Position numbers and translations under genes: made by a program. A stretch of 64,000 nt of DNA. Origin: Chrysomallon squamiferum (lineage: Eukaryota > Mollusca > Gastropoda > Neomphalida > Peltospiridae). Shown in pieces: positions 46,225-59,316 of this stretch. The notes below the pieces were generated by a model. That model ran no database searches and was not told the origin of the DNA. It was given only the letters and a program-made list of their open reading frames with translations. The number at the start of each line of letters is the position of its first letter. Position 1 is the stretch's first letter. The stretch is from contig CM022670.1 of the NCBI GenBank assembly GCA_012295275.1, positions 26,559,244 to 26,623,243 of the forward strand, written 5' to 3'.

Positions 46225-49200
46225 ATGGATTTCCTATAAGTATAAGAAGCCAATACAATGAGCTAGAAGGACGCGAGAAACATACACACTATTCAGTGTA
46301 ACACCTGGAAGAATTTCATCGACGTGATCATTCTGAATGTGAAAACAGTCGACTATTTGGAATTCGATAAATGGCCACCACGAAATGCATTGGACGTGAA
46401 CTGTTCTTTGTCCGGTGCTTGCTATTTCCATGACATTATTTAGATAATATTACCAACACTGATAATTAATTTTAAAATGTGGCCAGAAGATTGCATTATA
46501 TAAAATTTGTTCAAATATGAGAACAGACTAATGCAACTAACATTCATCATATGATATGGCGATATGGTATTGTACATTTTGCCATTCACTAATAACATTA
46601 TTATTATACGTACAGTTTAGCTATTATGCTCTGTGAATATTTGAAATAACAAATCATTTTAGCGATGTATATTAAATGTTTTGTTACATTAACTGTGACG
46701 GCAAAGTCAACATCATAATAAAAATAAGAAATTGTATATTTGTTTGTTCTTTCTTTAGTTTTTAACATTTAATTTAATTAGATGTAAGGCAGAAATTGAA
46801 TTACACTTTAAGAATGACGTACGATAAACTTTAAAAACAGTTAATTCGCTAATATTTAGTTTATATTACTTTTTAGGGAAGGCAATGAAAAAGGTATATT
46901 TAAATATTTAAGCGGTAAAAAAAAAAACAAACCTATAAATGGGAGGTTACTCTTTTACACTTAAGTAACGTGCATTTATCGTTATTGTAAATAAAGAATG
47001 TAGCTTGGATTAAATAATTCGCTCGAAGTATATTCTAATATATTATGTTGCTGTAAAGTGTAATAAGAATTTAATTAATGTTTATAATTTAAAGGGAGAT
47101 TAATTGCTGTTTAAAAATTAATTAAAATCGACATGATCTGAAACACTTTATTTTATTTTTTTATTTTAATAATATATGGAATACAGATTTTTAAAAATAT
47201 TACAAACAAATATTTCTGAAATGACAATAATTATATCCGAAGCATTATCACTTACTTCTATCGTTATTTTTATTATATTCTTGTTGTTGCCTTCGTCTCA
47301 TAATCATTATTTATCCATAATTAAAAAAATTATTACAGTAGCATTTATTGTTACATTTATAGAAATTAAAATTAAAATGAGATTACTACATTATGCATTT
47401 GAGGAAATTATTTGATAAGTTCTAGTGAGACAGCTGGGTTAGAAGGTGTTTTAACTGAATCTTGCCTTCCATACAAATTTTAAGAGCGTGCTTGCTGAAA
47501 TACCAATAGGTTAACTGTAACATGCGTATATTTATTTATTTATTATTATTATTTTTTTAACATTTGGAAAACAGAAACAGATTATTGGCTGGTATTAATT
47601 TACATGTTACGCTTTTAAGCAGATCACCAGTCTGAAATTAGCGCCTAATACGAATAACATTTTCCATTCCATACATTTTGTTGACTGATCGATACGTTAG
47701 ATTATTTTTTTGTTGTTGCTGAATTTCTTATTGATGTTTATCTTGACGATAAGTGAGTTCTGGGTTTTCAAAATGTGGCGTTCCGTAATGTTAAGTATGC
47801 ATTTGTGAATTTTTATTAAGAGTGAAAGTTAAAATCGCCAAAAATCTGGAGTCCGGATTCGAGACTGACTCACCGAGTCAAACAATATGTATAACACAAC
47901 ATCTCATATATAATACATAAAATAACATAAAATAATTTATTATTCATTTAATATTTATTTCTGACGGCATTTCGGATAAAACAAGAGCATTCTGTTTATA
48001 ATAAAAAAATAAAAAATAATGAATTAATAAACACTAACAGTAACACAGTAACAGGTCTAATTATTACTGTTAATATATTATTGAAGCTGCATGTACTGTA
48101 ATATATAATTTTGTTAATATTTGTTTTATCCAATTATGTAATTCTTTATGAAGTAACTGAAAAAAAAAAAAAAAAAAAAATATATAGATAATAGAAAAAA
48201 CAACAACAAACAAACCAAAACAAAACAAAATTAATGAAAAAAAAACAACTAAATACGTGTTTCAAATATTTATAAATCTGTTAAAAAAAATCTTTAATAG
48301 CCAAAACAGTTACAAGTGTACAACAATTCAGTTTTGTTTTTGTTTTTTTTAAACATTAAAACATTTTAATTTTATTTATAATAAACAAACCAGGACATTT
48401 AACTGGCATCCTGAATATCTGCTGTAGAAGTATATTAAGAATCTATTAAATAGAATTTCAGTCTTTTCTTTTCATTATTTATTTTATATTTTAAATATAT
48501 ATATATATATATTAAATCGTGGTCTAGAAATCTGTAATGCTTCTGGTTTCAAACTTGCCAAACAAAAATTTAATGGTCAGGAACCTGTATTTATTTATTT
48601 ACTTACTTATTTTTAAATAATCACAGATTATCAAAGAAATAAATTAAATCACATACCAGCCATAATTGTAATTTATCATTAAAACATTTACTTTTTTTCT
48701 TTTTTCTTATGTCACTTATTCTGTTAAAATTAGATATGAAATGTTAGCATGTAATATCTATAAACAAATTACATTCAATAATATAAAATGCTGCATATGT
48801 TTGTGTATTAATTGATTTTATTTGTTTGGGTTTTCTACTTGGATCAGTTATACTTACACATTTTGTGGTTATTGTTTGACTTCATTTTTATTAAGTATGA
48901 CATTACTTGCTGTTCATATCAGAACTGTTCATGGATAACTGAAAACAGATGTGAAAAAAAATTCATTGTTTTATTGTAAATACTTCTTAATCATTTTGTT
49001 TTTCATATAATAATAAAATACTATGGATCAGGATTTTATTCTGTTTCATTGAAAAAAAGTTAAAAAGTAATTATCATTTTATTTTTAAAAAAATTTCAAT
49101 AAAAAAAATTATAAAATGAAAAAAAATAATTTGTAAAATAATAAAAAGTTATTTAAAACAATAAATAAACACAGCAAAATGATCATTGGAAAAAAAAAAA

Positions 49201-50640
49201 TAATTAAAAGTGAAAAATATAAAAGTGTATATTCTGTCAAAGTCAGTTATCTTTTATTTAAAAAAAACAACATCTCCCACCCAAAAAACCCACCCATTAT
49301 ATGTGTCCTTTAGGCAGCATCAACAAAGTTCACATTTCTACAGCAAAAAGGAAAAAAAAGGGGTTAATGTGTTTTATTTTAAATGTAAATGAGAAATAAA
49401 AGTCTGAAGCTCTTTTGAGACCAATTTATGAAAATTAACTTCTTTTTACCAATATGTTTATAATACAGGATAAATTGCTGCCAGAAAAAAGTGACCTCCA
49501 AATATTACAGATGTCACAGATATGGCTGCATGCTTCACCTAACAGGTTTTTATCTTTTGTGTGGGGTTTTTGTAGGTTTTTACAATATATATTTAATCTT
49601 GATGGCAGGATACAGATTTCACTTATATTAATATTGCCCAGAGTCTTACATCTTCTTTGATGATGCTGAGTAAATTGAAAGCTGTAAAAATTATTTTTTA
49701 TGATTACATTTGAGCATAGACCAAAAACTCTCTGTTCAATTTCAGTTTAGATTTTAATTTATTTTATATTTGTTCATATTTTTACATTCAGTATTTTTTC
49801 AAATGTTTTCTTTGTTTTATCAAATTTTTTTTTTTTTTTTTAATAAAACAATATGAATATAATAGTAGTTAATAAGAATGCAGATGAGATAGCATTTTCT
49901 CTTGTTTCATACACAGAAAAATAAAACAAATTCTTGATGCAAAATGAGGAAATAACATGTGAGTTTTACATGTGTATATACATTGGAAATTGTATCACAA
50001 GAGGTAGAGAAAATTTCAGTATTTCTTAATTCGCTGTAGGTTATTATTTTATAACTGAACTTTATTATTAGCAAAGTGTGTTCATTCTGAAAAAAAACAA
50101 CTATGATTTAGAAGAGAACAAAAACATATACAAGGATATTTCTCTTCACCATAAACTGATCATTTTCAGTTGTCTGGTTGATCATGGACAGTAAACAACA
50201 ATTACAGTTTATAATCCTTGTCCATATTTGCCAAGAGATTTATTTCAAAAGTGCATTAGATTAATTATTGGTTTTGGTTAATCTAGTCATGTGAAATATC
50301 ATTATTAATTTCCTGTAATTATTTTATACAGTTATCACAGAGGGGAATCATTTACTTTGCATTTAATATTTAATTGATGATGAATTGATCAATATTTTGA
50401 GATGTAGAGTAATAGAATAACATAACTTTTCTGTTTCCTCTCTTATATAATCATTATATTATATATTAAATAATTATAAATATATTTATTTATATATGTT
50501 TGTGCTATACCTGATAGCTGTTTTATTATAGTTGTTTTGAATTGTCATTGTTCATTTGTTCATTTCTGATATTGTGTATCATATTTATTTTTACTTTTGT
50601 TTTTTTGTTTCACAAGTGTAAATTTTTAACAGTATATTCC
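46225..50640. other. AT-rich non-coding region
   Basis: After the H1 3' flank I see no supported gene, RNA or mobile element. It contains poly-A (about 48161-48180) and a (TA)n run (48495-48512). The open frames are short and AT-driven. Confidence 0.6.
46717..46722 (+). terminator. Candidate poly(A) signal after H1
   Basis: AATAAA about 490 nt past the H1 stop. I saw no histone-type 3' stem-loop between the stop and this point, which fits a polyadenylated (replacement-type or solitary) H1 rather than a cluster histone. Confidence 0.3.
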
Positions 50641-50649
50641 AGTCTATGA

Positions 50650-50690
50650 GAAGATACAGGCTAAAGATCTCTTGCTGCTAATTAAAAAAA
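50650..50690 (+). mobile_element. Short SINE-like fragment
   Basis: AAAGATCTCTTGCTGCTAAT followed by an A-rich stretch, sharing the CTTGCTGCTAAT core with the copies near 11150 and 53625. Only the core is left. Confidence 0.35.
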
Positions 50691-53589
50691 AAAATCACTC
50701 ATCAATATATTTTCTTTTTCATTATCTTAACCATCATAGTAATTATAGATTTAAAATGTGTTATTAAAACATTTCTTCCTGATTTAATTTTATGAGCATA
50801 CAGCAATTAATATTACTGATGATTTTTTTCCAAAAATATTTATATATTTTTAATTATTATTATTATTATTATTGTTGTTGTTATTTTAATATTGTAGTTA
50901 TTATTATTGATAAATTATTTTATTTTTATTGTTTTTTAATTTTATTATTTTTTGTACTACACTGGTAAACAGTGTCAGATTTGTTACCATGTTAAATTCA
51001 ATAGACATATGAACTAAAGTATTGTAAATATTACCATTTGTAGACTATTACACTTCATTTGGCCTGACCTGTGATTACTTTTTCTTTCAAACATCGTCTA
51101 TTGTTTCGATAATGTACAGAACACACCCAAATACAATGCTATAGGTGTGTGTGGACTGAACATTGACAAAGCTGTGTGATGAATAGCCCTGGTAGTTTGT
51201 GTTGAGTTGGCAAGTATACTTTATATGACCCATTGTAAACTTTTTAAATACGGTAGGTATATGTATGTCATAACAGATATTAATAAACTATATCTACTAG
51301 TGAAAGTAATATTGGTAATTACACTGGAATATGTATGACACGTTCTAGATCATCTACTAATGAAAATAATATTGGTAATAAATTAAATAATACTGGAATA
51401 TGTACGACATCTTCTAGATCCTGATAATTTTAGATAATATTACATAAGATATGTTGCTGTATGTTATTCTTGTCTGTGTCAATCTGCTATGCCAGCTGAT
51501 GGAACCAGATAAACCTGTAATGAAACTTGTTCATTTTATGTTACTCTGTATTTTTTTTTTTTTTTGGTATTTTTTTCAGGAGTGTTCTTATATTCAATAT
51601 GCATACAAAAATGATAATTAATATTAACTGTCTCAGTTTGAAAACTATAACATTATCATGTAGAGCAGTAGTGAGTTTTATAATCTTAGAAAAATAATGA
51701 TATACAATGACTGTATTTATGAGTTGGTTTTAAATAATAATTTAATTTATATGTGTATATTTTAAATGTGATTTGAAAGTACTAAAGAAGCAATATTTCA
51801 ATTTTTTCATTCAAGGTAACTGAACTTGTGTTTTAAATATATGATGTGATTTTTCCATTGTGTTTGTCATTACAAATCTAAAAACTAATAACAAATGTCA
51901 TTTCAAATATAAGAATATATATACAGATCTCTTTTATATTCAGTTGAGCACTGAGGGGACAGGAAATAAGAATGTTACTGAATAATATTTATAATCAGAA
52001 CAGATATAATTATTAAGTTTTAATTTTGTGTTCATCCTTGCATCCTGATAGGTATGTAGATAACAAAGGAGTGTTAATAGACTTGAGCAATAAAAGCAGA
52101 GCTGAGGTGATCACATCATTAATGTCTGTTGCTCTCTGCTTCTTGTAATCCCATTAATTGCTTCAGGCTTGATTGGGGCAGTTTTCACAGGGCAGTGCTT
52201 TCACAGTACAGAAAGAACTCTGATCCATTACCATGACATTTTATTGCACCCTTCACAAAGCGTGCACATTAGGAGAAATTATGTGTTAGTTAAATGCTTT
52301 TTATCCTGAAATATACCCAGACTTGTGACAGACCAGGTTCATTGTTTGTTATCTCCTTTGTTCTATCTGTGAGATTAAAGTTAGAGCTTCTGATTCTGTT
52401 CTGAGTGTAATTATTAACTTTAATCTACCTTAAACAGGGTGAAATTGATGTTACTGCCCATAGGACAGAACTTTTTAGCTGATTTCTGGATATTCTTTCA
52501 AGGCATGGATGTTAGATCTATGTGAAATAAGTGAGTTTTAACTTTTGATTTAACAGTTTGGGTTAGCATGGTGTTAACAATATTAATTTACTAACTGGTA
52601 AATAATAGGCTAATCCATGTCAGGTTGTTTTTCTCTCACACTGTTTCAATTGTTTGTTTTTTTGTTTTGAAAATATCTTATTTATACTTTAATTTAATTC
52701 AGAGAAGTCTTCTGTTTCTGTTAAGAAACTATTAAGTCGAGCAACCTTTATTTCTTTCTGTATGTGAATAGTGGTACAATGCTTTGTTCAGTGTTTTAAG
52801 AGTGAAATTGGCTATGAAAAAGAATTTTCAGTGGTCATTGTATTTTTGTTGGGTTTTGTATTTGGTTGAAAAGAATTTTAGACAGTATTTCATAAACAAC
52901 ATTTGAACTTGTTTATCTTCTACAGAGTTAAAACATGGATATTAGCATTCCTTATTCATTACCTAACAGGTTTAACAACATATTTACATCATGTACATAT
53001 ATAATGTATTGAAGTGTAAACTATCTGGTTACATTCCCATAAAAAACATGCTAACCTTGAAATCTATCTGTGGTACTGGGAAGGTCTAGCCTTCAAATAT
53101 TTTTCTTTCTAAAATCATTGACAAATTTATAATTTGTTTGTTTATATGTGTTTATTGAATTAATGTCATTATGTTTTAAATTAGCTATAAATTAAAGATT
53201 TTGACATCTCTGTGGGGTCCATGTTAATAGACTGTATTTGTACAAAAATCTTTATTCAGGGTACAAGGCAGATAATAAAATAACTATCTTCAAAATTTAA
53301 GTGAGCATTTTTTTTTTTTTTTTTTTTTGCTTATTAGGTAAAAAGTTACAAATTAAACAGACATTGGAAAGCTCATGAATACAGAATAATACTTTACTGG
53401 TCTTTTTTGTTTTGTTGTTGTAATATATATATATATATATATTAATTAAATAATTTATTTTAATGATCTAAGAGTCAGTTTGTCTTTGTTGGACTGTCAG
53501 GCTTTTTAATATACAACAGATACATTTTAAGATAGGTGACTTTATCATCACTCAAGTAGAAATGTCCAGTTGTAGCTAACTGCTTTAGA
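50691..53589. other. Non-coding region with one less repetitive island
   Basis: No gene supported. Holds a two-copy tandem duplication (51292-51420), several poly-T tracts, a (TA)n run near 53423-53442, and a more balanced-composition stretch at about 52040-52330 that could be regulatory. Confidence 0.5.
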
Positions 53590-53715
53590 GGTGTATGCTT
53601 TTCTCTTTATGGGGTATAAAAGATTCCTTGCTGCTAATTAAGAAAAAGTAGTTAGCTGTGTCGAAGAAATTGGTTTTGTCTTTCATTATGTGTGTGGTTG
53701 ATAACTACTGCAGAT
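53590..53715 (+). mobile_element. Diverged SINE-like copy
   Basis: Contains GGTATAAAAGATTCCTTGCT (53613-53632), GCTAAT, an AAAAAGTAG block and a TGTGTGGTTGATAAC block, in the same order as in the molluscan SINE core I recall. It is similar in layout to the copy near 11150. Ends and target-site duplications are not clear. Confidence 0.5.
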
Positions 53716-55076
53716 TAGACATATTCTGAGTGGATTGCTAAAATACGAATATTTTCTTCTTTCTTTAAATACATTATTTTCAATATGATTTTGTAATAAC
53801 ATTAAATTATTTAATAATGCTGCTACCACTGAGAACAAAATCTCAAGAGATTAGAAAATCATGACTCTAGTCCTGTATTACTAATACCACAAGAAGCATT
53901 ACTTGGGAAATCGATGCAGAAATGAATGGAATTAATCTTAATTTAAAGTCAGAGATAAAGATGGACTGTAATAAATTATGCAATCTAGTTTTTTCTATTG
54001 TTGGAATTACATTAATTTATTATTCTTCAAGATCAGAACTCTTACTTGAATTTCTGGATTAAAAATATAGACTTTAAACGTTTCGAAATGTAGTTTGAAA
54101 TTTTATGTAGAAGAAGAAGGAAATGGTTGGGTTTTTCTTATTTTAATGCCCGACAGCTAAGACTGATGTCTTCTTTGATATCTACATGTACTTGTTCAAG
54201 CACCAGTAAGTCTGGCTTTCTCTCATTTGTACAACACTCACAAAATTAATTTAAAAGGTTGTTGAGGACTTGTACAAATCCTAGCTGATGGCTAAATCTA
54301 ATCCATGCTGGTTAGTTTTGACAATGAAATATTAAATGTGGATAACAAGAATGAAAGAATGGAAAGAAAAAGCCCTATATTGAAGATACTGAAGAAAAAA
54401 AAAAAAAAAAAAAAAAAATAATACTAATAGTTCCAAGTTATATTTGTATAAAAACAATAACATCAAGAATAATAATAAATTTGTATTTTAGAGTGCAATA
54501 GCATAAAAAGGCATTTGCTGGCAGTATGATAATATTTCATTTTATTTTATCTTGTCAGTTTAAATTTACATTATCTGCTAAAAACCAGAAAAACTGGCAG
54601 TGAAGGACCTCTGTATGGGTAATTTTTTTTTGTTTTCATTTTTTTTTCATTTTCTCTTTTTTTCTTTTTCTTCTGTTTCTTATTTAATTTTGTTACATAT
54701 CATACAAAGCACAATAATAAACTTAATAACTGATATCCAAAACTGAATAAATATTCCGTGAAGCAATTGCAATTATTTTAGATATATAAGTTAATTAATA
54801 TTTAGAGTATTAATAGTTAAAACATTTTTCTTGCATATTGTACAGTGATATATAATAGAAAATTTCGTGATTATGACTTGATTAAAGAATGAAAAATTTC
54901 TGAACTGTACCATAATAATATATCTTTAGGTTTTTAAATAGAATGATGAGTTTTTTAACATTTAACAGAGAAGAGAACTAGTCAGTTCAAATTTTATGTT
55001 ATATTAATTACAGCATAAAGTGAACAAGTCAAGCTGTTGTGTTAATTTTACTTCATTTTGTGCTGAATTGACAGTA

Positions 55077-55134
<58 letters not shown>

Positions 55135-56232
55135 TCAGTTTGTCCATCTGTGCACACAGCATTTACAATAGGTATTAATTCCACCTGAGTACAGTTTACC
55201 CTAGGATGATTTTCTTGAATATCCTGTTATACTGTTCCTTTCACAGAGCTGTTAATCAATAGCCAATTAAAATATTATAAGAGCCAAATTTAACACAAAT
55301 AAAAATAATTTTGCCACAATTTTGCAATGTATTGAAGCATTCTTGAAATATAATATTTTAAAAAGTATATTTTATTTTGAAGATGTAATTTAATTTGCCA
55401 TTTTAGGCTTCAGATACATTTATTAATTTTTTCTTACTTGCGTTAATTTTTGTCCTAATCTGGATCCCAGTCTGTCAATGTTCATGTGCTATCCTAACAG
55501 TACAAACCTTTTTTCCTTCTTTTTTTTCTTTTTAATAATTATTATTTTAATATATATCAGTTATTATGAAGGTTCATTTTTACATAAATACATTATTAGT
55601 TGCCATATTTTTATATCTGATGTCAATGGTTCCTCTAGTCATCTGTTGGTGAATTCCCATTCCAGACAGGTCCTGTGACAGGTTTATCAAAGCAATGGTG
55701 TGTGTTTCCTGTCTGCAGAAAAATGCATATAAATGATTCTTGTTTAGCTTCATCATCTTCATATAAAAGAAAGTGTTTAATCCCCAAAGTAAGCATTAAT
55801 ATCCAAAAAATATTGTTCATTTAATTTAGATATCTAGTTCAGAAGTATTTGGGCTGTGCTGTTTTGTCAGTAGAAATATTTTTTCTTTAAGTATATTCAC
55901 ATGTACTATTTCATCATCATATTCTTTTTTATTCTTTTTTATCATCTGTGTAGCAGGTGTGTATATTTTTTTTAATATTCTGGCAATCATTGATGAAACA
56001 CTGTAGTGTAATATCGCAGAATATACGTAGCTTTCCTGTGATCACTTCTACCTGTCTGCCAAGTGTAATCAACATTCTGCTTTTCTCCTTATCATCTTTC
56101 ATAGTCAGTGGCAGTCAGAGGCTATTTTTTTTCCTCTTTCATTTTTCTTATTCTTTGCCATTACCTCATATTTTTTCTCTTAAGTGGAAACAACTTGGTT
56201 GATGGTTACGTGCTTCTGATTTCTGATTGCAG
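53716..56232. other. Non-coding region
   Basis: No gene supported. It contains poly-A (54393-54418), T-rich tracts (about 54628-54670) and a (TG)n(TA)n(CA)n tract near 55075-55134. Confidence 0.55.
55075..55134. repeat. (TG)n(TA)n(CA)n compound microsatellite
   Basis: Alternating TG, then TA, then CA, about 20 bp each. The two arms are complementary, making a nearly perfect palindrome of about 60 bp able to form a hairpin or cruciform. Confidence 0.9.
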
Positions 56233-56336
56233 GAAAAGGACATGCTGTGAACAGATGGGGATTTAATTGCTCAGGATGACAGAGGCAGTGAGAATTAGCT
56301 TGGTGCAGATCAGTACTTACATTACTTTCAAATCAG
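56233..56336 (+). other. Candidate first coding exon (weak)
   Basis: A good acceptor (TTCTGATTTCTGATTGCAG) and donor (AATCAG|GTGAGT) bound 104 nt. An ATG at 56276 opens 20 codons (starting MTEAVRISLVQI) to the donor in phase 1. Two short upstream ATG frames precede it. I do not recognise the peptide and no following exon lies in the window, so this may be chance. Confidence 0.2.
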
Positions 56337-57172
56337 GTGAGTCTCACCTTCATATCTGTGATTTTCTTTATTCGTGAAAAAATTAATGTGTGAATTTGTC
56401 TTTAGCAGCTCATCACATTTTAACATTAATAGTTTTCAGATGTTGATAATGTGTGTAATGTATACTGATTGATGATAACAAGACAACTTTTATTGATTAT
56501 TCATGTAATATGCACCTTCCCTTAGACTAGAAAATACATACAGCAGCCTTGGGGAAACCAGTTTCGGAGCAGTGGCAGGAATAGTATGCAGCAAACACGA
56601 AGCATTAGTAAATTTGTATCCTGCCAGCATGAAACTCTTCATTCTTAGAGCTAATGATCAGATTGCAATAAACTATATCATTCATGCCTATACTATTTTA
56701 TTCGCTAAATTAAATAATAAAAATAAATATAACAAATAAATGTTCTTTTTCTTCCTTTTTTTAATCTTAAATACTAATTAGCTTTATAGCCACAAGTACA
56801 AAAAACAAACATTATAATAAATGAATTTCTAACAGTTGTGTGTGGGTGGCTGAGAAACAAAAGGTGATGTACTAATTTGTCTGAGTGGAAATAAATTTTC
56901 ACTGGTGACATAAAGTGAAGCCAACTTGGAACAAGAATGTAGCTGGTTTGTGTAGGACAACGTGAGCTGAATACCTAATGTTAAAGCTTTATAATCCTCA
57001 TATTGTGTGTTATGCTTACTGATTTTAAAGATACTGACATGTTACACTAACAAAACATATTTGAAATATTTGTGTTTTTTCAACCATTGTTGTCTCTGAG
57101 ATTGGTTCTTTCAGTTATTGTGTTGGAAGTTTATTAGTGATAATACGTATGATAAAGTAAAGATATTCTGGG

Positions 57173-57185
57173 GGGAGAGGGAGGG

Positions 57186-57232
<47 letters not shown>
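57173..57232. repeat. (GA)n microsatellite
   Basis: GGGA-rich start passing into uninterrupted GA dinucleotides. Confidence 0.92.
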
Positions 57233-57234
<2 letters not shown>

Positions 57235-58627
57235 CATTTTTGCTTTAACAGATACCTGTACATATGTTTGCATGTGATATTTACACAGATTTCAAGTTAA
57301 GGATTTGAAACAGCATTATAATTAGTTATTAACTATTATTCATTATTAAATTATCAAGATACTTTTACTGAAATTCAAATATCAGTAAATTAATCTCTAA
57401 AATCTCTGATAATATTACATTTTCTAGCTTCTAACCAGTTTTTATACAGAATGTAATAATAAAAGTTACCACACTGTTACAAAAACATACCAACTTTATT
57501 TTATAAAATTAATGTGATGCAAACTTACACTAAATCATCCTCAGACTCTGCAGCATTCAGTCTTTAATCCTAGCCATTATTTACAACAGCTTTCATAAAT
57601 ATAAAAATAAATTGTCATAAAAGCCTTCAAAACATGGCAGTTAACTGAACATTTATTAGGACTTTTATGACAGTGAATTTGGCCAGTAATCTTTTATTGA
57701 AACTTGTCTGGTACATTGTCACCAGTTGCAGCAGACATCTGACGTCATAACTAAATTATTATATTCATAGCAACCTTCTGGGTTGCCAAAAGTGGTCTAA
57801 CATGTTATACGCCTGGCCTGCCAAAGGTTTGCAATTTTGTACATGTTCACATTTTTAAAACTTCTTTAATGCTGTTAATGATAAAGGTCATGATGACTGT
57901 GTTGAATATGACAGTGTTTGGTGATGATGATGATGATGATGACTGTGTAGAGTATGATGGTGGTGATGATGATGTTAATGATATAGATGATAACAGTGAT
58001 GTTGGTGTCGACAAATGATTGCTTAAATGCAATATTTTTTCTGTTTTGTTAATCCAGAGACACAAAAGTTCTGTATTATTGAATAAAACGTAATATTTGA
58101 GTGATATTAATGTTGTGAGTTTTTTTCTAATACTTTAAATAAATGCTTGACACTGCATTTATTTGGTTTCAGGAAATATTACTAGTGAAAATATTTGTGA
58201 ATGAAATGAAAAAAAGATGAAGAAGAAATTTTAATTTAATTTATTATTATTATTATTTTTTCTGCTGAGTCATTTAAAACTTCTTTTTTCTGTAAAACTC
58301 AGTATATTTCAATCCACACCAGTAATCTGTTAAAATGTACTCTGCTATTATTGATATCAAATTAAGATATAAAAAAAAAAAAAAAAAAGTTTAAAGTTTT
58401 AATCTTTACAAAAAGAATGAGTCAGGTTTTTTTGGATGTGTGTGGGTGTGCAGTAGTAAAAGTGATTGGGTGTGTAGTGTAGCTGCACGTGTTTACTCCA
58501 CTAGAGCGATGTAGCCACGTTGTATTTGAGATTAGCCTTGTATGGTTGTGTTGACTTGCATGCTTCACTTCATCTACCCTGCAGAGATGGGTCGTAGAGA
58601 AGCAGAAGAATGTCACAGATCATTACC
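57233..58627. other. Non-coding region with possible regulatory island
   Basis: Between 57480 and 57840 composition is more balanced and holds a perfect CRE palindrome (TGACGTCA, about 57741). A GAT/GTGAT triplet tract follows near 57917-58005. A perfect AP-1 site (TGAGTCA) lies near 58418. No coding sequence is supported. Confidence 0.4.
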
Positions 58628-59122
58628 ATGTAGTGTTATCACATTTAAAATTGTCATATAGTGTTTCATATTGAAAATTATCCTATAGTGTTATCATATT
58701 GAAAATTTTATCATGTAGTTTTATCACATTTAAAATTGTCATATAGTGTTATCATATTGAAAATTATCATGTAGTGTTATCATATTGAAAATTGTCATAT
58801 AGTGTTTCATATTGAAAATTATCATGTAGTGTTATTATATTGAAAACTGTCATGTAGTGTTATCACATTGAAAATTATCATGTAGTGTTATCACATTGAA
58901 AATTAACATGTAGTGTTACCATATTGAAAATTATCCTATAGTGTTATCATATTGAAAATTATCCTGTAGTGTTATCATATTGAAAATTATTATGTAGTCT
59001 TAACATATTGAATATTATTGTGTACAGTTATCATATTGAAAATTATCATGGAATGGTATATTGAAAATTATTTTGTAAAGTTATTATATTGACAGTTATC
59101 TTGTAAAGTTATCATAAAGAAA
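58628..59122. repeat. Minisatellite, unit about 28 bp, about 18 copies
   Basis: Head-to-tail units such as CATATTGAAAATTATCAT followed by GTAGTGTTAT. Most are 27-28 bp; copies differ at a few positions and become more diverged at the right-hand end. No open frame is preserved. Confidence 0.93.
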
Positions 59123-59217
59123 ACTGAAAGAATCATGATATGAAGAAAAGTCTTTATTTTTTGTTGTTAATGATATTAACATTAATATTGTCAACACATT
59201 TTAAAATCTGATATATA

Positions 59218-59261
59218 GATACACACACACACAAACACATACACACATACATACATACATT

Positions 59262-59313
<52 letters not shown>
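59218..59313. repeat. (CA)n microsatellite
   Basis: CA dinucleotides with CATA interruptions in the left half and an uninterrupted run on the right. Confidence 0.92.

Positions 59314-59316
<3 letters not shown>

Noticed and set aside
45855-46253. 132-codon minus-strand frame rich in Phe and Ile
   Set aside because: Antisense of the Lys-rich H1 tail; hydrophobicity results from complementing AAA/AAG codons.
57847-58065. Ser-rich minus-strand frame
   Set aside because: Comes from a GAT/GTGAT triplet tract; no other coding evidence.
58628-59122. CRISPR-like array
   Set aside because: Units are contiguous with no unique spacers, in a eukaryotic genome; it is a minisatellite.
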